Below, in pieces: positions 1 to 11,258 of a stretch of 64,000 nt of DNA. The translations under genes were made by a program, and so were the position numbers. The notes under the pieces were generated by a model. It saw nothing but the letters and a program-made list of their open reading frames with translations. It ran no database searches and was not told where the DNA came from. The DNA lies in the NCBI RefSeq assembly GCF_000421765.1, contig NZ_ATXQ01000006.1, forward strand, positions 62,001 through 126,000, written 5' to 3'. Numbering within the stretch: the stretch's first letter is position 1; every line of letters begins with the position of its first letter. The stretch is from Denitrificimonas caeni DSM 24390. Its GTDB lineage: Bacteria > Pseudomonadota > Gammaproteobacteria > Pseudomonadales > Pseudomonadaceae.

Positions 1-558
1 AACGCCCATTTCTTCAGTGAAAAACTTAATTACTTTTTTCGCTTCTGGAGTGCCCGCTTGCCACTCAACACCTGCGTAGATGTCTTCTGAGTTTTCACGG
101 AAAATCACCATATCAGTGTCTTGTGGACGCTTAACTGGGCTTGGTACACCAGTGAACCAACGCACTGGGCGCAAGCAGACATACAGGTCTAGCTGCTGAC
201 GTAGAGCAACGTTCAACGAACGAATACCGCCGCCAACTGGCGTTGTCAAAGGACCTTTAATAGAAACAACGTAGTCACGAACTGCGTTCAGAGTTTCTTC
301 TGGCAACCAAGTTTCTGAATCATAAACCTGTGTTGCTTTCTCACCCGCATAAACTTCCATCCAGGAAATTTTGCGCTTACCTGCGTAGGCTTTCTCTACT
401 GCAGCATCAACCACTTTGATCATTACAGGGCTGATATCAACACCAATTCCATCACCCTCGATGTAAGGAATGATTGGATTGTTTGGTACATTTAAAGTCA
501 TATCTGCATTAACGGTGATTTTGTCACCGGCTGGCACTTGGATCTTTTGGTATCCCAT
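1..558 (-). CDS. icd: NADP-dependent isocitrate dehydrogenase, N-terminal 186 residues (runs off the window)
   Basis: TCA-cycle enzyme converting isocitrate to 2-oxoglutarate with NADP+. The frame reads [17 protein letters not shown] onward. It shows the substrate-loop motif [12 protein letters not shown] at residues 109-120, whose Ser114 corresponds to the serine phosphorylated by AceK in E. coli (family knowledge), and then [10 protein letters not shown]. The ATG at 558 is preferred because GGAG lies seven bases upstream and the protein then starts as in Pseudomonas Icd; an in-frame ATG at 573 would add five residues. The 3' end lies outside the window. It faces away from nudJ. Icd competes with isocitrate lyase (aceA, 9088) for the same substrate. 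Confidence 0.95.
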   Translation of the reverse strand, partial: MGYQKIQVPAGDKITVNADMTLNVPNNPIIPYIEGDGIGVDISPVMIKVVDAAVEKAYAGKRKISWMEVYAGEKATQVYDSETWLPEETLNAVRDYVVSIKGPLTTPVGGGIRSLNVALRQQLDLYVCLRPVRWFTGVPSPVKRPQDTDMVIFRENSEDIYAGVEWQAGTPEAKKVIKFFTEEMGV

Positions 559-884
559 GCTGGACTCCGTCATTTACGTGGTCTTTAAAATCTGTCACGC
601 GTGTGGCCTGACAGCAATAATTCTAACTTAAGTGGCATATATGACCCCAGTGTTACTCAAAAAGTCACACATGCTGCTTAACTTCAGCGTTCTTAACGCT
701 TTGGTCCGCTCTTTGCAGGGCGTACTATACACTCTTTAAACGATCATTTAACAGATTACTGCAGCCAAACTATTCATTCGCAGCAGTTTTTTCTGTGTCT
801 AATGTCGCGTATTTTCGAACAAATTGCATGAATATGCAGTCTACAACCGAATATTGCTGACACTTGCACTTGGAAAGGTTTGCC
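559..884. other. Divergent intergenic region between icd and nudJ
   Basis: 326 bases carrying the leaders of both divergent genes. I see the icd ribosome site next to its start and the nudJ site at 872-878, and no RNA gene, no clear operator and no repeat of the families found elsewhere in the window. Promoters must lie here, but I cannot place -35/-10 elements with confidence. Confidence 0.5.
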
Positions 885-1328
885 ATGCCACGCTTCACCC
901 CGCACATCACTGTTGCCACGGTCATCGAAAAGGATGGTCGCTTTTTATTCGTCAAAGAACACGCTGAAGAACGTGTTGTATTAAACCAGCCTGCGGGCCA
1001 CTTAGAAATGGACGAAAGTCTAATTCAGGCTGCAATTCGTGAAACTTTAGAAGAAACCGGCTGGGATATTGAGATTACCCAGCTGATTGGCATCTATCTT
1101 TACACTGCGCCAAGCAATAACGTCACCTACCAGCGTGTGTGCTTTGCCGGTCGAGCTCTAGCGCAGCGTGAAAACCATCAATTGGATGAGGGCATCATTG
1201 CTCCGGTTTGGCTTTCACGTGATGAGCTTATCGAGCAACAGGCGTTATGGCGCAGCCCGATGGTATTACGCTGTATTGATGATTATTTAGCCGGAGAGCG
1301 TTTTTCTCTCGAGCTGTTGAAGGCTTAA
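885..1328 (+). CDS. nudJ: NudJ-type Nudix phosphatase
   Basis: 147-residue Nudix hydrolase. A complete Nudix box GX5EX7REXXEEXG runs from G38 to G59 (GHLEMDE ... RETLEETGW). E. coli NudJ hydrolyses thiamin pyrophosphate precursor and nucleoside di/triphosphates; assignment to NudJ rests on length and on the conserved order nudJ-mnmA-hflD-purB. The ATG at 885 is chosen because GGAAAGG lies at 872-878 and the protein then begins MPRFTPHITVATV; a TTG at 864 would add seven residues without a ribosome site. mnmA follows after 80 bases, so co-transcription is likely. Confidence 0.88.
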   Translation: MPRFTPHITVATVIEKDGRFLFVKEHAEERVVLNQPAGHLEMDESLIQAAIRETLEETGWDIEITQLIGIYLYTAPSNNVTYQRVCFAGRALAQRENHQLDEGIIAPVWLSRDELIEQQALWRSPMVLRCIDDYLAGERFSLELLKA

Positions 1329-1408
1329 CCCTTGTCTATGCTGGATTCTCCAAAACAACTGCTGGATCTGCTAGAATTAACCTCTTTTACTCGCTTATTT
1401 AAATTGCC

Positions 1409-2539
1409 ATGCATACTTCTTCACTTCTTCCTTCTGAAACACGTGTAATCGTCGGCATGTCCGGCGGTGTTGATTCTTCCGTTGCGGCTTTATTGCTGAT
1501 CCAGCAAGGCTATCAAGTGGAAGGCTTGTTTATGAAAAACTGGGAGGAAGATGATGGCACTGAATATTGCACTGCCAAAGAAGACCTCGCAGACGCACAA
1601 GCCGTTTGCAACACTTTAGGCATTAAGCTGCATACCGCGAACTTTGCTGCTGAGTATTGGGACAATGTCTTCGAGCATTTCCTAGAAGAATACAAAGCTG
1701 GCCGCACGCCCAACCCTGATATTCTGTGTAACCGCGAAATCAAGTTTAAAGCCTTTTTAGATTACGCTGAGCAGTTAGGTGCGCATCTGATCGCCACCGG
1801 CCACTATGTGCATCGTCGTGATAGCAATGGCGTGAGCGAGTTACTTAAAGGCGTGGATGCCAATAAAGACCAAAGCTACTTTTTGCATGCAGTGGGCGGT
1901 GAGCAAATTCATAAGTCATTGTTCCCGGTTGGCGAATATGAAAAACCTTTTGTACGCGAACTAGCGGAGCAGCACGGTTTAATTACTGCGAAGAAAAAAG
2001 ATTCCACCGGTATTTGTTTTATTGGTGAGCGACGCTTTACTGATTTCCTCAAGCAGTACCTGCCTGCGCAACCTGGCGTGATCGAAACTGTTGATGGCGT
2101 CGAGCTTGGTCAACACAGCGGCTTGATGTATCACACCATTGGTCAGCGCCAAGGTTTGGGTATTGGCGGCTTAAAAAATGCCAGCGAAGAAGCTTGGTAT
2201 GTTTTAGCTAAAGATTTGCAGCGTAACGTGCTAATCGTCGGGCAAGGCAATCAGCACCCTTGGTTATTCTCACGCACCCTACTCACTCGTGAGGTGAATT
2301 GGATTAACCCTGTTGACCTTAACGCATTAGAGAGTCTCACTGCCAAGGTACGTTACCGCCAAAGAGATCAGGCTTGCAGCATCGAACACACTGAAGACGG
2401 CTATTTAGTGACCTTCGAACAACCTCAGCGCGCGGTTACTTTAGGCCAGTCCATTGTTTTCTATAACGGTGACGTCTGCCTGGGTGGCGGCGTGATTGAA
2501 GCCTGCAGCCCTTGGGATGAGAGCATTCAACGACCATGA
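1409..2539 (+). CDS. mnmA: tRNA-uridine 2-sulfurtransferase MnmA
   Basis: Installs the 2-thio group on U34 of tRNA Lys, Glu and Gln, taking sulfur from the Tus relay. The PP-loop SGGVDS lies at residues 18-23. The two family cysteines are visible: Cys107 in [11 protein letters not shown] and Cys203 in [10 protein letters not shown]. At 376 residues it is a little longer than the E. coli enzyme because of an N-terminal stretch before the PP-loop. There is no strong ribosome site before 1409, so the start is slightly uncertain. Its TGA overlaps the hflD ATG by four bases, indicating coupled translation. Confidence 0.95.
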   Translation: MHTSSLLPSETRVIVGMSGGVDSSVAALLLIQQGYQVEGLFMKNWEEDDGTEYCTAKEDLADAQAVCNTLGIKLHTANFAAEYWDNVFEHFLEEYKAGRTPNPDILCNREIKFKAFLDYAEQLGAHLIATGHYVHRRDSNGVSELLKGVDANKDQSYFLHAVGGEQIHKSLFPVGEYEKPFVRELAEQHGLITAKKKDSTGICFIGERRFTDFLKQYLPAQPGVIETVDGVELGQHSGLMYHTIGQRQGLGIGGLKNASEEAWYVLAKDLQRNVLIVGQGNQHPWLFSRTLLTREVNWINPVDLNALESLTAKVRYRQRDQACSIEHTEDGYLVTFEQPQRAVTLGQSIVFYNGDVCLGGGVIEACSPWDESIQRP

Positions 2540-3149
2540 CCCCACTTCAAGAACAAATCACCGCATTAGGCGGCGTTTTCCAAGCCGCAGCACTGGTGGA
2601 CAAACTCGCGCATAGCGGCCAAGTCAGCGATGCGGCGCTCGCTTACATGCTAAAAACTTTATTAGTGCGCAACCCGGAAACCACGCTGGATGTGTATGGC
2701 GGCGATGATTTGGGTTTGCGTGACGGCTACAAGCTGTTACTGGCGGTACTGGAGCGCGAAACAGACAACTTACCGCGCGAAAGCTTGCGCTATGTGGTGT
2801 CTATGCTGAGTTTGGAGCGACAGTTTTCTCGTCGCGATGATTTACTGGAAATCGCTGGCAAGCGCATCCCGAAAATTGAGCAGCAAGTTGAGTTGTACGG
2901 TATTTCCAGCGATAACATTGCTTCATCTTTTGGCGGCCTCTATCAAGACACCATCAGTACTTTTAAGCAGCGTATTCAAGTGCATGGTGATATGCGCTTT
3001 CTGCAGCAAGAGGCCACTGCCGCAAAAGTACGCGCCTTGCTTTTTGCTGGCATTCGCTCTGCTCGTCTCTGGCGTCAACTTGGCGGACGCCGCTGGCACC
3101 TGCTGACCAAGCGCGGCAGCATGCTCAATGAGTTACGCGCCCGCAATCT

Positions 3150-3153
<4 letters not shown>
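2536..3153 (+). CDS. hflD: HflD-like lysogenization regulator homologue
   Basis: 205-residue, mostly helical protein of the HflD (YcfC) family. In E. coli HflD is a peripheral membrane protein that binds phage lambda CII; its housekeeping role is unclear. Assignment rests on sequence character ([30 protein letters not shown]) and on its fixed place between mnmA and purB. It overlaps mnmA by four bases and the next gene by four bases, so three genes look translationally coupled. No signal peptide or membrane segment is seen. Confidence 0.85.
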
Positions 3154-5443
<2,290 letters not shown>

Positions 5444-5462
5444 CTCGATTTGAGTGTTTTAG

Positions 5463-5490
5463 CGCCCGGCTTACCCCGGGCGTTTTATTA
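5463..5490 (+). terminator. Rho-independent terminator after purB
   Basis: Perfect 7-bp stem CGCCCGG / CCGGGCG (5463-5469 with 5476-5482), six-base loop, then TTTTATTA. It ends the nudJ-to-purB transcription unit 20 bases past the purB stop. Confidence 0.88.
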
Positions 5491-5516
5491 TCAGCGTTTA
5501 TTTTGGAATCAATCAC

Positions 5517-6701
5517 TTGTCTAACACAATTGATACACCACTTGAGATTCTAGGTGGCATTAGCGCCGAAGTTTTTTTACGTGATTACTGGCAAAAAAAG
5601 CCACTACTAATCCGTCAAGCCATCCCTGATTTTGTCAGCCCTCTAGATGGCAACGATTTAGCTGGGCTGTCACTGGAAGACATGGTTGAGTCACGCATCG
5701 TTCTTGAGCATGGCGAAACGCCTTGGCAACTCAAGCATGGTCCTTTTGATGATGAAACCTATAACACCCTGCCTGAGCGTGACTGGACACTGCTTGTGCA
5801 AGCGGTTGATCAATTCAGCCCTGATGTTGCTGAAGTACTTGAGCATTTCAAGTTTCTACCGAACTGGCGCATTGATGATGTGATGATCAGCTTTGCGGTG
5901 CCAGGTGGCAGCGTTGGCCCGCACTATGACAATTACGATGTATTTCTCCTGCAGGCTGAAGGCCAAAGACAGTGGAAAATCGGCCAAATGTGTGACAACG
6001 AAAGCTTGCTGTTAAAACACCCAGACTTGCGTATTTTAGACAGCTTTGAACAGACCGATGAGTGGACGTTAGAGCCTGGCGATATGCTGTACCTGCCGCC
6101 GCGCTTAGCGCATTGGGGCATCGCACAAACCGACTGCATGACTTGGTCTGTGGGTTTTCGCGCACCTTCCACTGCTGAAGTAGTCACCCATTACGCTGAT
6201 TTTGTCGCGCGCTTCTTGCCTGATGAACAGCGTTATAGTGATGCAGGTATGTCACCTGTGAGCAATCCTAGTTATATCCGCACTGAAGATATTCAGCGTT
6301 TGCGTGCCTTGCTCAATGAGCAACTCAATGATGACCGCATGCTGTTGACTTGGTTTGGCCAGTACATGACCGAGCCACGCTACCCTGATTTATTAGTGGG
6401 CAGTGAACTCTCGACAGAAGAGCTCATTCAATCGCTAGAAGATGGCGCGCTGTTTACCCGTAACCCCACAGCACGCTTGGCTTGGAGCCATATCCAACTT
6501 GATCAAGAATCAGCTGTAGTGTTTTTTGTCAGTGGTAACAGTCGTATTCTCAGTGAGCATTTAGTGGTATTGCTTGATCTAGTCTGTTGCGCAGATGCTC
6601 TGCACTTAGATAATTTACAAGCATGGTTCAGCGATGCAGAGGCGATGACCTTGCTCTGTGAGCTGATTAAACAAGGCAGTTTGGAGAGTCTCGATGAATG
6701 A
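5517..6701 (+). CDS. roxA: Ribosomal protein uL16 arginine hydroxylase (JmjC/cupin, RoxA/YcfD type)
   Basis: 394-residue Fe(II)/2-oxoglutarate-dependent oxygenase of the YcfD/RoxA family, which hydroxylates an arginine of uL16. The metal triad is visible as H136-x-D138 (GPHYDNYDVF) and H199 (LPPRLAHWG). After the JmjC domain come a dimerisation helix region and a C-terminal winged-helix-like part. The start is a TTG at 5517 with a GGA-containing ribosome site about eight bases before; no ATG precedes the conserved N-terminus. The gene shares its last eight bases with the start of the following acetyltransferase. Confidence 0.9.
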   Translation: MSNTIDTPLEILGGISAEVFLRDYWQKKPLLIRQAIPDFVSPLDGNDLAGLSLEDMVESRIVLEHGETPWQLKHGPFDDETYNTLPERDWTLLVQAVDQFSPDVAEVLEHFKFLPNWRIDDVMISFAVPGGSVGPHYDNYDVFLLQAEGQRQWKIGQMCDNESLLLKHPDLRILDSFEQTDEWTLEPGDMLYLPPRLAHWGIAQTDCMTWSVGFRAPSTAEVVTHYADFVARFLPDEQRYSDAGMSPVSNPSYIRTEDIQRLRALLNEQLNDDRMLLTWFGQYMTEPRYPDLLVGSELSTEELIQSLEDGALFTRNPTARLAWSHIQLDQESAVVFFVSGNSRILSEHLVVLLDLVCCADALHLDNLQAWFSDAEAMTLLCELIKQGSLESLDE

Positions 6702-7119
6702 CTTGCAAGTTCGCATTGCCGACTGGCATAAAGATAACGCTGATTTGCGTCGTATTCGTGAAAGCGTTTTTATCCAAGAGCAAGGCGTGACGCCAGAGCA
6801 AGAATGGGACAGTGACGATGCGAGCGCTACGCACTTCCTCGCTTATGAAGGTGATTTTGCTATCGGTACCGCACGCCTACTAGCTGATGGTTGCATTGGT
6901 CGCGTATCAGTATTAAAAGACTGGCGCGGCCTCAATGTTGGCGAGCACTTAATGCGTGCAGTGATCCATGAAGCTGAGCGACTGGGTCTTAAGCAGCAAA
7001 TTCTCACCGCGCAAATACATGCTGCTGGTTTTTATGAGCGCTTAGGTTTTACTGCAGTCAGTGACGAGTTTCTCGAAGCTGGTATCCCACATATTGATAT
7101 GCTACGTAACAGTGAATAA
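6694..7119 (+). CDS. GNAT-family N-acetyltransferase
   Basis: 141-residue single-domain GNAT protein. The acetyl-CoA-binding segment is visible as RVSVLKDWRGLNVGEHLMRAV (about residues 70-90), followed by the typical HAAGFYERLGF strand-helix near the C-terminus. Similar proteins sit next to the uL16 hydroxylase gene in Pseudomonas. Substrate is unknown. It overlaps the upstream gene by eight bases, and the next gene starts 19 bases after its stop, so all four genes from 5517 to 8592 look like one operon. Confidence 0.85.
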   Translation: MNDLQVRIADWHKDNADLRRIRESVFIQEQGVTPEQEWDSDDASATHFLAYEGDFAIGTARLLADGCIGRVSVLKDWRGLNVGEHLMRAVIHEAERLGLKQQILTAQIHAAGFYERLGFTAVSDEFLEAGIPHIDMLRNSE

Positions 7120-7138
7120 CTTTTAAGTAGGATTTATT

Positions 7139-7780
7139 ATGGATAAGCCCAGCGCACCAGACAACAAAGCAGTTGATGATAAATATCTTGAGTTGCCTGA
7201 TATTGAGTTTGTTACGCAGGGCACCTTCAGCATCCATAACCCTGAGACCAGCAGTGCGCCCATCACTTGGGCTGCTGCAGAGTTCAAGCTCGGCGGCGAA
7301 CAGCGCGAGTTGATAAAAGCTGAAGATATCGATGCCGTACGCAGTCATACCCTGTCACTGCTACAGCAAGCACAGGGTAGCTTATGCATTTACTCCCCTG
7401 ACTTAGAGCCGTGGCTTTATAACCATTCTTGCATCCAGAAAGCGTGCAGCGCGTTTCTTTTGGCCCATCCGAAAAACACTTTACGCATTCTGCTACGTGA
7501 CACCACGCGCATCGCTCGTGATGGCCACGCCCTACTCGCTCTCAGTCGCCGCTTGAGCAGTCGCTGCAGTATCCGCAAGGTGAATACTGAGCATGACTAC
7601 GCCGAAGACGCTTGGCTGATTGCCGATGACTGCGGTTTATTAGTACGTAAAGCACAACAACTGCACAAAGCTGTGGTCTATTACCATGACCCTGCCCGCG
7701 TACAGCAAAGCCAGCGCGCTTTTAATGCCATGTGGGATGTGAGCCAAACTGATGTCAATTTACGGAGCATGCCAATATGA
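7139..7780 (+). CDS. Uncharacterised protein, possibly phospholipase-D-like fold (DUF7931-like)
   Basis: 213 residues, no signal peptide or membrane segment. The C-terminal half (about 80-205) contains HDYAEDAWLIADDCGLLVRK followed by HKAVVYYHDPARV, which recalls the half-site of PLD-like proteins, although the canonical HxKxxxxD motif is not intact. I do not recognise a characterised homologue; the DUF assignment is from memory of this neighbourhood and is tentative. AAGTAGGA at 7125-7132 is a good ribosome site. Its stop overlaps the next start by four bases, tying it to the exported protein encoded there. Confidence 0.6.
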   Translation: MDKPSAPDNKAVDDKYLELPDIEFVTQGTFSIHNPETSSAPITWAAAEFKLGGEQRELIKAEDIDAVRSHTLSLLQQAQGSLCIYSPDLEPWLYNHSCIQKACSAFLLAHPKNTLRILLRDTTRIARDGHALLALSRRLSSRCSIRKVNTEHDYAEDAWLIADDCGLLVRKAQQLHKAVVYYHDPARVQQSQRAFNAMWDVSQTDVNLRSMPI

Positions 7781-8592
7781 ATACGTTAAGCCGTTTCTGC
7801 ACTGTGCTTGCTCTAGCGCTGAGTTGCTCGCTTGCGCAAGCCGCCAGTGAAGTGATTCAACTTAACTTTCGTATGGCGCAAGATGTTTTGCCACTAGCAG
7901 AGTCTGTACTTGGCCAAGAAGGCCGCGCAACAGCTTACGGCAATCAACTTATTGTCAACGCCAGCACCGATAAAATTGCTGAACTGCGCTCAGTGCTTGA
8001 GCAAATTGATACGCAGCCACGACGCCTATTGATCACCGTCGACACGCAAGGCAATCAGTACAACCGTGAGCGTGGTTATCAAGCCGACGGCACTATTGGC
8101 GGACGCCACGGCGAAATCGTGATTGGTCAAGGTGAGCAGCAAGGCCGCGATCAGGTGCGCATTATCCGTAACAACACACAGAGCCGCGATGGCTCACTGC
8201 GCACGGTACAAGCCTTAGAAGGCTCTGCCGCACTAGTGCAAGTTGGTCAGAGTGTGCCGCAGCGCTCGACCACGATTGGCCCCTACGGCCAAGTACAAGA
8301 GCGCACTGAATACCGCTCGGTTAACCAAGGTTTCTATGTTACCGCTACCGTGCATGGCGACATTGTGCAGTTGGAAGTAAACAGTCAAAACGATCGACGC
8401 AGCCAGCAATATGGCAATGTGATTGATACGCAAAGCACATCCAGTCGTGTCAGTGGTCGCCTGGGCGAATGGATTAATGTTAGTGGCACCAGCCAAGACA
8501 GCAATCAACGCCAAGATGGCTTTTTACAAAGGCGCTATAGCACCGGACAAGAAGACAGCCAGTTGCAGATTAAAGTTGAAGTGTTGGATTAA
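7777..8592 (+). CDS. Exported protein with secretin-N-like domain
   Basis: 271 residues beginning with a clear Sec signal peptide (hydrophobic to about residue 20, cleavage near LAQA|ASEV). Residues 24-88 resemble the NolW/secretin N-terminal fold: IQLNFRMAQDVLPLAESVLG, then LIVNASTDKIAELRSVLEQID and RRLLITVDT. This is the ring-building unit of type II/III secretion and pilus secretins. No secretin pore domain follows; the rest is Gln/Ser/Arg-rich with many beta-type repeats. It is translationally coupled to the gene before it. A periplasmic partner for some envelope complex is possible, but no function is established. Confidence 0.65.
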   Translation: MNTLSRFCTVLALALSCSLAQAASEVIQLNFRMAQDVLPLAESVLGQEGRATAYGNQLIVNASTDKIAELRSVLEQIDTQPRRLLITVDTQGNQYNRERGYQADGTIGGRHGEIVIGQGEQQGRDQVRIIRNNTQSRDGSLRTVQALEGSAALVQVGQSVPQRSTTIGPYGQVQERTEYRSVNQGFYVTATVHGDIVQLEVNSQNDRRSQQYGNVIDTQSTSSRVSGRLGEWINVSGTSQDSNQRQDGFLQRRYSTGQEDSQLQIKVEVLD

Positions 8593-9087
8593 CTGCAACC
8601 ACTGCAAGCCACAGAAATCATGTAGTGGAATTAAAACTTCACTACAAAACATTTGACGAATGCGTCACTAAAGCGCATCATAGCTCCCGCTCCCGCTAGC
8701 CAGAACGCTTTAATTAGTGTTCCAAAGCCTACTTAAGAGTATTTCCTAAGAGGTTTTGTGTTAACAACATCCAAAAGATGCTGTGACGAGGTTGCGACTG
8801 GTACGTTGTTGTCCTGAGGGACGGGGAAGCAGTATGCATCATTGATGCATCAGATAGCTCACTACAGTGGGATGCGTTTGCGGATTTTAAGTTGTCGATA
8901 TCACAGCTTAATGTAGCAGCCTTATTTATCTGATCGCTCTCCCTCTCAGTAAGATTCTAACGTTCTAGTCAATTACCGGCACTCCAGCGGAAGCTAACCC
9001 GCAATTAATACTTCCAGCGATAGCAGGTTGTGTGTGGGCAGTCGGTGCTCAAACTCACTCTACTCTTTACTCTTTGAAGGATTGACC
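8593..9087. other. Long aceA leader region
   Basis: 495 bases without a gene. It holds the candidate RccR-type operator at 8621-8646, a 15-base palindrome TGCATCATTGATGCA at 8834-8848, and the aceA ribosome site GAAGGA just before 9088. The stretch 8850-9080 is featureless to my eye. The length suggests a distal promoter or a long untranslated leader. Confidence 0.55.
8621..8646. promoter_or_regulatory. Candidate RccR-type operator upstream of aceA
   Basis: TGTAGT (8621-8626), 14 bases, ACTACA (8641-8646): a perfect 6-bp inverted repeat that extends to TGTAGTG/CACTACA. In Pseudomonas fluorescens RccR, a KDPG-responsive RpiR-family repressor, binds pseudo-palindromes of this type, with a long-spacer form (about 28 bp) at aceA. 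Here the span is 26 bp, or 28 counting one flanking base each side. It sits 29 bases after the upstream stop and 440 bases before aceA. No T-run follows, so it is not a terminator. Confidence 0.55.
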
Positions 9088-10692
9088 ATGTCAACTTATC
9101 AAAACGAAATTAAGGCAATTGCCGCTCTTAAAGAACAAGCCGGAAATGGCTGGAGCGCGATTAACCCCGAGTCTGCCGCTCGTATGCGCATCCAAAACCG
9201 TTTCAAAACAGGTCTGGACATCGCTAAGTACACTGCAGCCATCATGCGTAAAGACATGGCTGAGTACGATGCCGACTCATCTGTTTACACCCAGTCGCTG
9301 GGTTGCTGGCACGGTTTCATCGGTCAGCAAAAACTGATCGCTATCAAAAAGCACTTGAAAACCACTAACAAGCGTTACCTCTACTTGTCAGGTTGGATGG
9401 TTGCTGCTCTGCGTTCTGAGTTCGGCCCACTGCCTGACCAGTCAATGCACGAGAAGAACTCTGTTGCTCACTTGATCGAAGAGCTGTACACGTTCTTACG
9501 TCAAGCTGACACCCGTGAACTAGACCTTCTGTTCACTGCTGTAGACAAAGCACGTAAAGCTGGCAACGCTGCTGAAGAAAAAGCTCTGTTAGAGCAGATC
9601 GAAAACTTCGAAACTCACGTTGTACCAATCATTGCTGACATCGACGCTGGTTTCGGTAACGAAGAAGCCACTTACTTGATGGCTAAGCAAATGATCGAAG
9701 CAGGTGCTGCAGCGATTCAGATCGAGAACCAAGTATCTGATGAAAAGCAGTGCGGTCACCAGGACGGTAAAGTAACCGTTCCACACGCTGACTTCCTAGC
9801 TAAAATCAACGCTGTACGTTACGCGTTCCTAGAATTAGGCGTTGACGACGGTGTTATCGTTGCACGTACTGACTCCTTGGGTGCTGGCTTAACTAAGCAA
9901 ATCGCAGTAACTAACGAGCCAGGCGACTTGGGCGACCAGTACAACAGCTTCCTTGATGGTACTTACATCAACGATGCAAGCGAAATCGAAAACGGTGACG
10001 TTGTTGTTAAATCAAACGGTAAACTGCTGAAGCCAGCACGTTTAGCGAGCGGTCTGTTCCAGTTCCGTGAGAACACTGGTGTTGAGCGTGTAGTTCTTGA
10101 CTGCATCACTTCACTACAGAACGGTGCTGACTTACTGTGGATCGAAACTGAGAAGCCACACGTTGGTCAGATCGCTGAAATGGTTAACGAGATCCGTAAA
10201 GTTGTTCCTGATGCGAAACTGGTTTACAACAACAGCCCATCATTCAACTGGACTCTAAACTTCCGTCAGCAGACGTTTGACGATTGGGCAGCAGCTGGTA
10301 AAGACGTTTCTAAATACGATCGTGATCGTTTGATGAGCGCTGACTACGATGGTACTGATCTGTGTAACGAAGCTGATGCTCGCATCCAGAGCTTCCAGAA
10401 AGATGCATCGCGTGAAGCGGGTATCTTCCACCACTTGATCACTCTGCCTACCTACCACACTGCTGCGTTGTCTACTGACAACCTGGCTAAAGGTTACTTC
10501 GGTGAGCAAGGTATGCTGGCTTACGTTGAAGGCGTTCAGCGTAAAGAAATTCGTCAAGGTATTGCGTGCGTTCGTCACCAAAACATGGCGGGTTCTGACA
10601 TCGGTGATACTCATAAAGAGTACTTCTCTGGTGACGCTGCTCTGAAAGCAAGCGGTGAAGACAACACTATGAGCCAGTTCGATAACGTTTAA
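9088..10692 (+). CDS. aceA: Isocitrate lyase
   Basis: First enzyme of the glyoxylate shunt: isocitrate to glyoxylate plus succinate. 534 residues, matching the large Pseudomonas form rather than the shorter E. coli enzyme. The catalytic cysteine motif reads DEKQCGHQDGKV with Cys222, preceded by the metal-binding PIIADIDAGFGN segment. The ATG at 9088 is preferred over a GTG at 9028 because GAAGGA stands seven bases before it and the protein then starts MSTYQNEIKAI. It is monocistronic, ending at a strong terminator. Codon use looks highly optimised, consistent with strong expression. Confidence 0.96.
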   Translation: MSTYQNEIKAIAALKEQAGNGWSAINPESAARMRIQNRFKTGLDIAKYTAAIMRKDMAEYDADSSVYTQSLGCWHGFIGQQKLIAIKKHLKTTNKRYLYLSGWMVAALRSEFGPLPDQSMHEKNSVAHLIEELYTFLRQADTRELDLLFTAVDKARKAGNAAEEKALLEQIENFETHVVPIIADIDAGFGNEEATYLMAKQMIEAGAAAIQIENQVSDEKQCGHQDGKVTVPHADFLAKINAVRYAFLELGVDDGVIVARTDSLGAGLTKQIAVTNEPGDLGDQYNSFLDGTYINDASEIENGDVVVKSNGKLLKPARLASGLFQFRENTGVERVVLDCITSLQNGADLLWIETEKPHVGQIAEMVNEIRKVVPDAKLVYNNSPSFNWTLNFRQQTFDDWAAAGKDVSKYDRDRLMSADYDGTDLCNEADARIQSFQKDASREAGIFHHLITLPTYHTAALSTDNLAKGYFGEQGMLAYVEGVQRKEIRQGIACVRHQNMAGSDIGDTHKEYFSGDAALKASGEDNTMSQFDNV

Positions 10693-10738
10693 TCGTTAAC
10701 ATGGCTTAGCAGTCTTAGGACTGTGTGTTGCACAAAAA

Positions 10739-10765
10739 CCCCAGCCGAGGCTGGGGTTTTTTATT
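10739..10765 (+). terminator. Rho-independent terminator after aceA
   Basis: CCCCAGCC / GGCTGGGG (10739-10746 with 10749-10756) followed by TTTTTTATT; an A-run before the stem makes it usable from both sides. Confidence 0.9.
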
Positions 10766-10786
10766 GCTAACGCATTTCTCTTTTGA

Positions 10787-10808
10787 GAGCGAGGGCCGCT
10801 GGCCCGCA
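10787..10808 (+). repeat. REP element 1
   Basis: Core GGGCC-GCT-GGCCC inside GAGCGAGGGCCGCTGGCCCG. Same family as the REPs around the RAYT gene at 24777, with a slightly degenerate left arm. Confidence 0.75.
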
Positions 10809-10822
10809 GTTTTCTTATCGCC

Positions 10823-10847
10823 GGGAGCGCGGGCCGCTGGCCCGCAA
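10823..10847 (+). repeat. REP element 2
   Basis: GGGAGCGCGGGCC-GCT-GGCCCGCAA; perfect GCGGGCC/GGCCCGC stem. Direct repeat of REP 1, same orientation as the one at 24372. Confidence 0.85.
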
Positions 10848-11258
10848 AGTCATGCTCGCAACGGGTAAATAAAGCGCTTCAAAGTCTGCATGCTTCTGCA
10901 ATGCGCTCTGAAACCTGTCGACGAGTAATAGATTGAACCAAACCAGACGCTCTTGCGGCAAAGCTATGCTCAAAACACGTTACGCTAAACTTTTGTAGCT
11001 TGCTGCATCAGCTCTAGCTACGTAAAGACGCCGCAAGTACGTCCCTGTAGGCTCCACACCACCGTCCATGGCGGTGAAGGCTTTACTACGCTACAGCTGA
11101 TCAGCAGTCTAGGATTTGTGTGCTCTACAAGATTCTATTTTAGTTTTGCTCGGCTGGAATCTAAGTCGATCTGCAGCTTAAAAATGTAGGTCGGTCTTTA
11201 GGCCATCAACACAACACTCTAGCCGCTAAACCAGCAAACAGCGTTATTGTTCAAAGCA
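10848..11258. other. Non-coding stretch with imperfect palindromes
   Basis: About 410 bases with no supportable gene. An imperfect inverted repeat brackets roughly 11010-11095 (CTACGTAAAG on the left, CTTTACTACG on the right) around a CACCGTCCATGGCGGTG hairpin at about 11051-11067. It looks like another extragenic palindromic element, but I see only one copy in this window. Confidence 0.4.

Noticed and set aside
8621-8646. Palindrome as terminator of the upstream gene
   Set aside because: No T-run follows on either strand, and the AT-rich stem centre is unlike a terminator; the operator reading fits better.
10848-11258. tRNA or small-RNA gene in the aceA-tonB gap
   Set aside because: No cloverleaf or promoter-plus-terminator pair could be recognised; only imperfect palindromes are visible.
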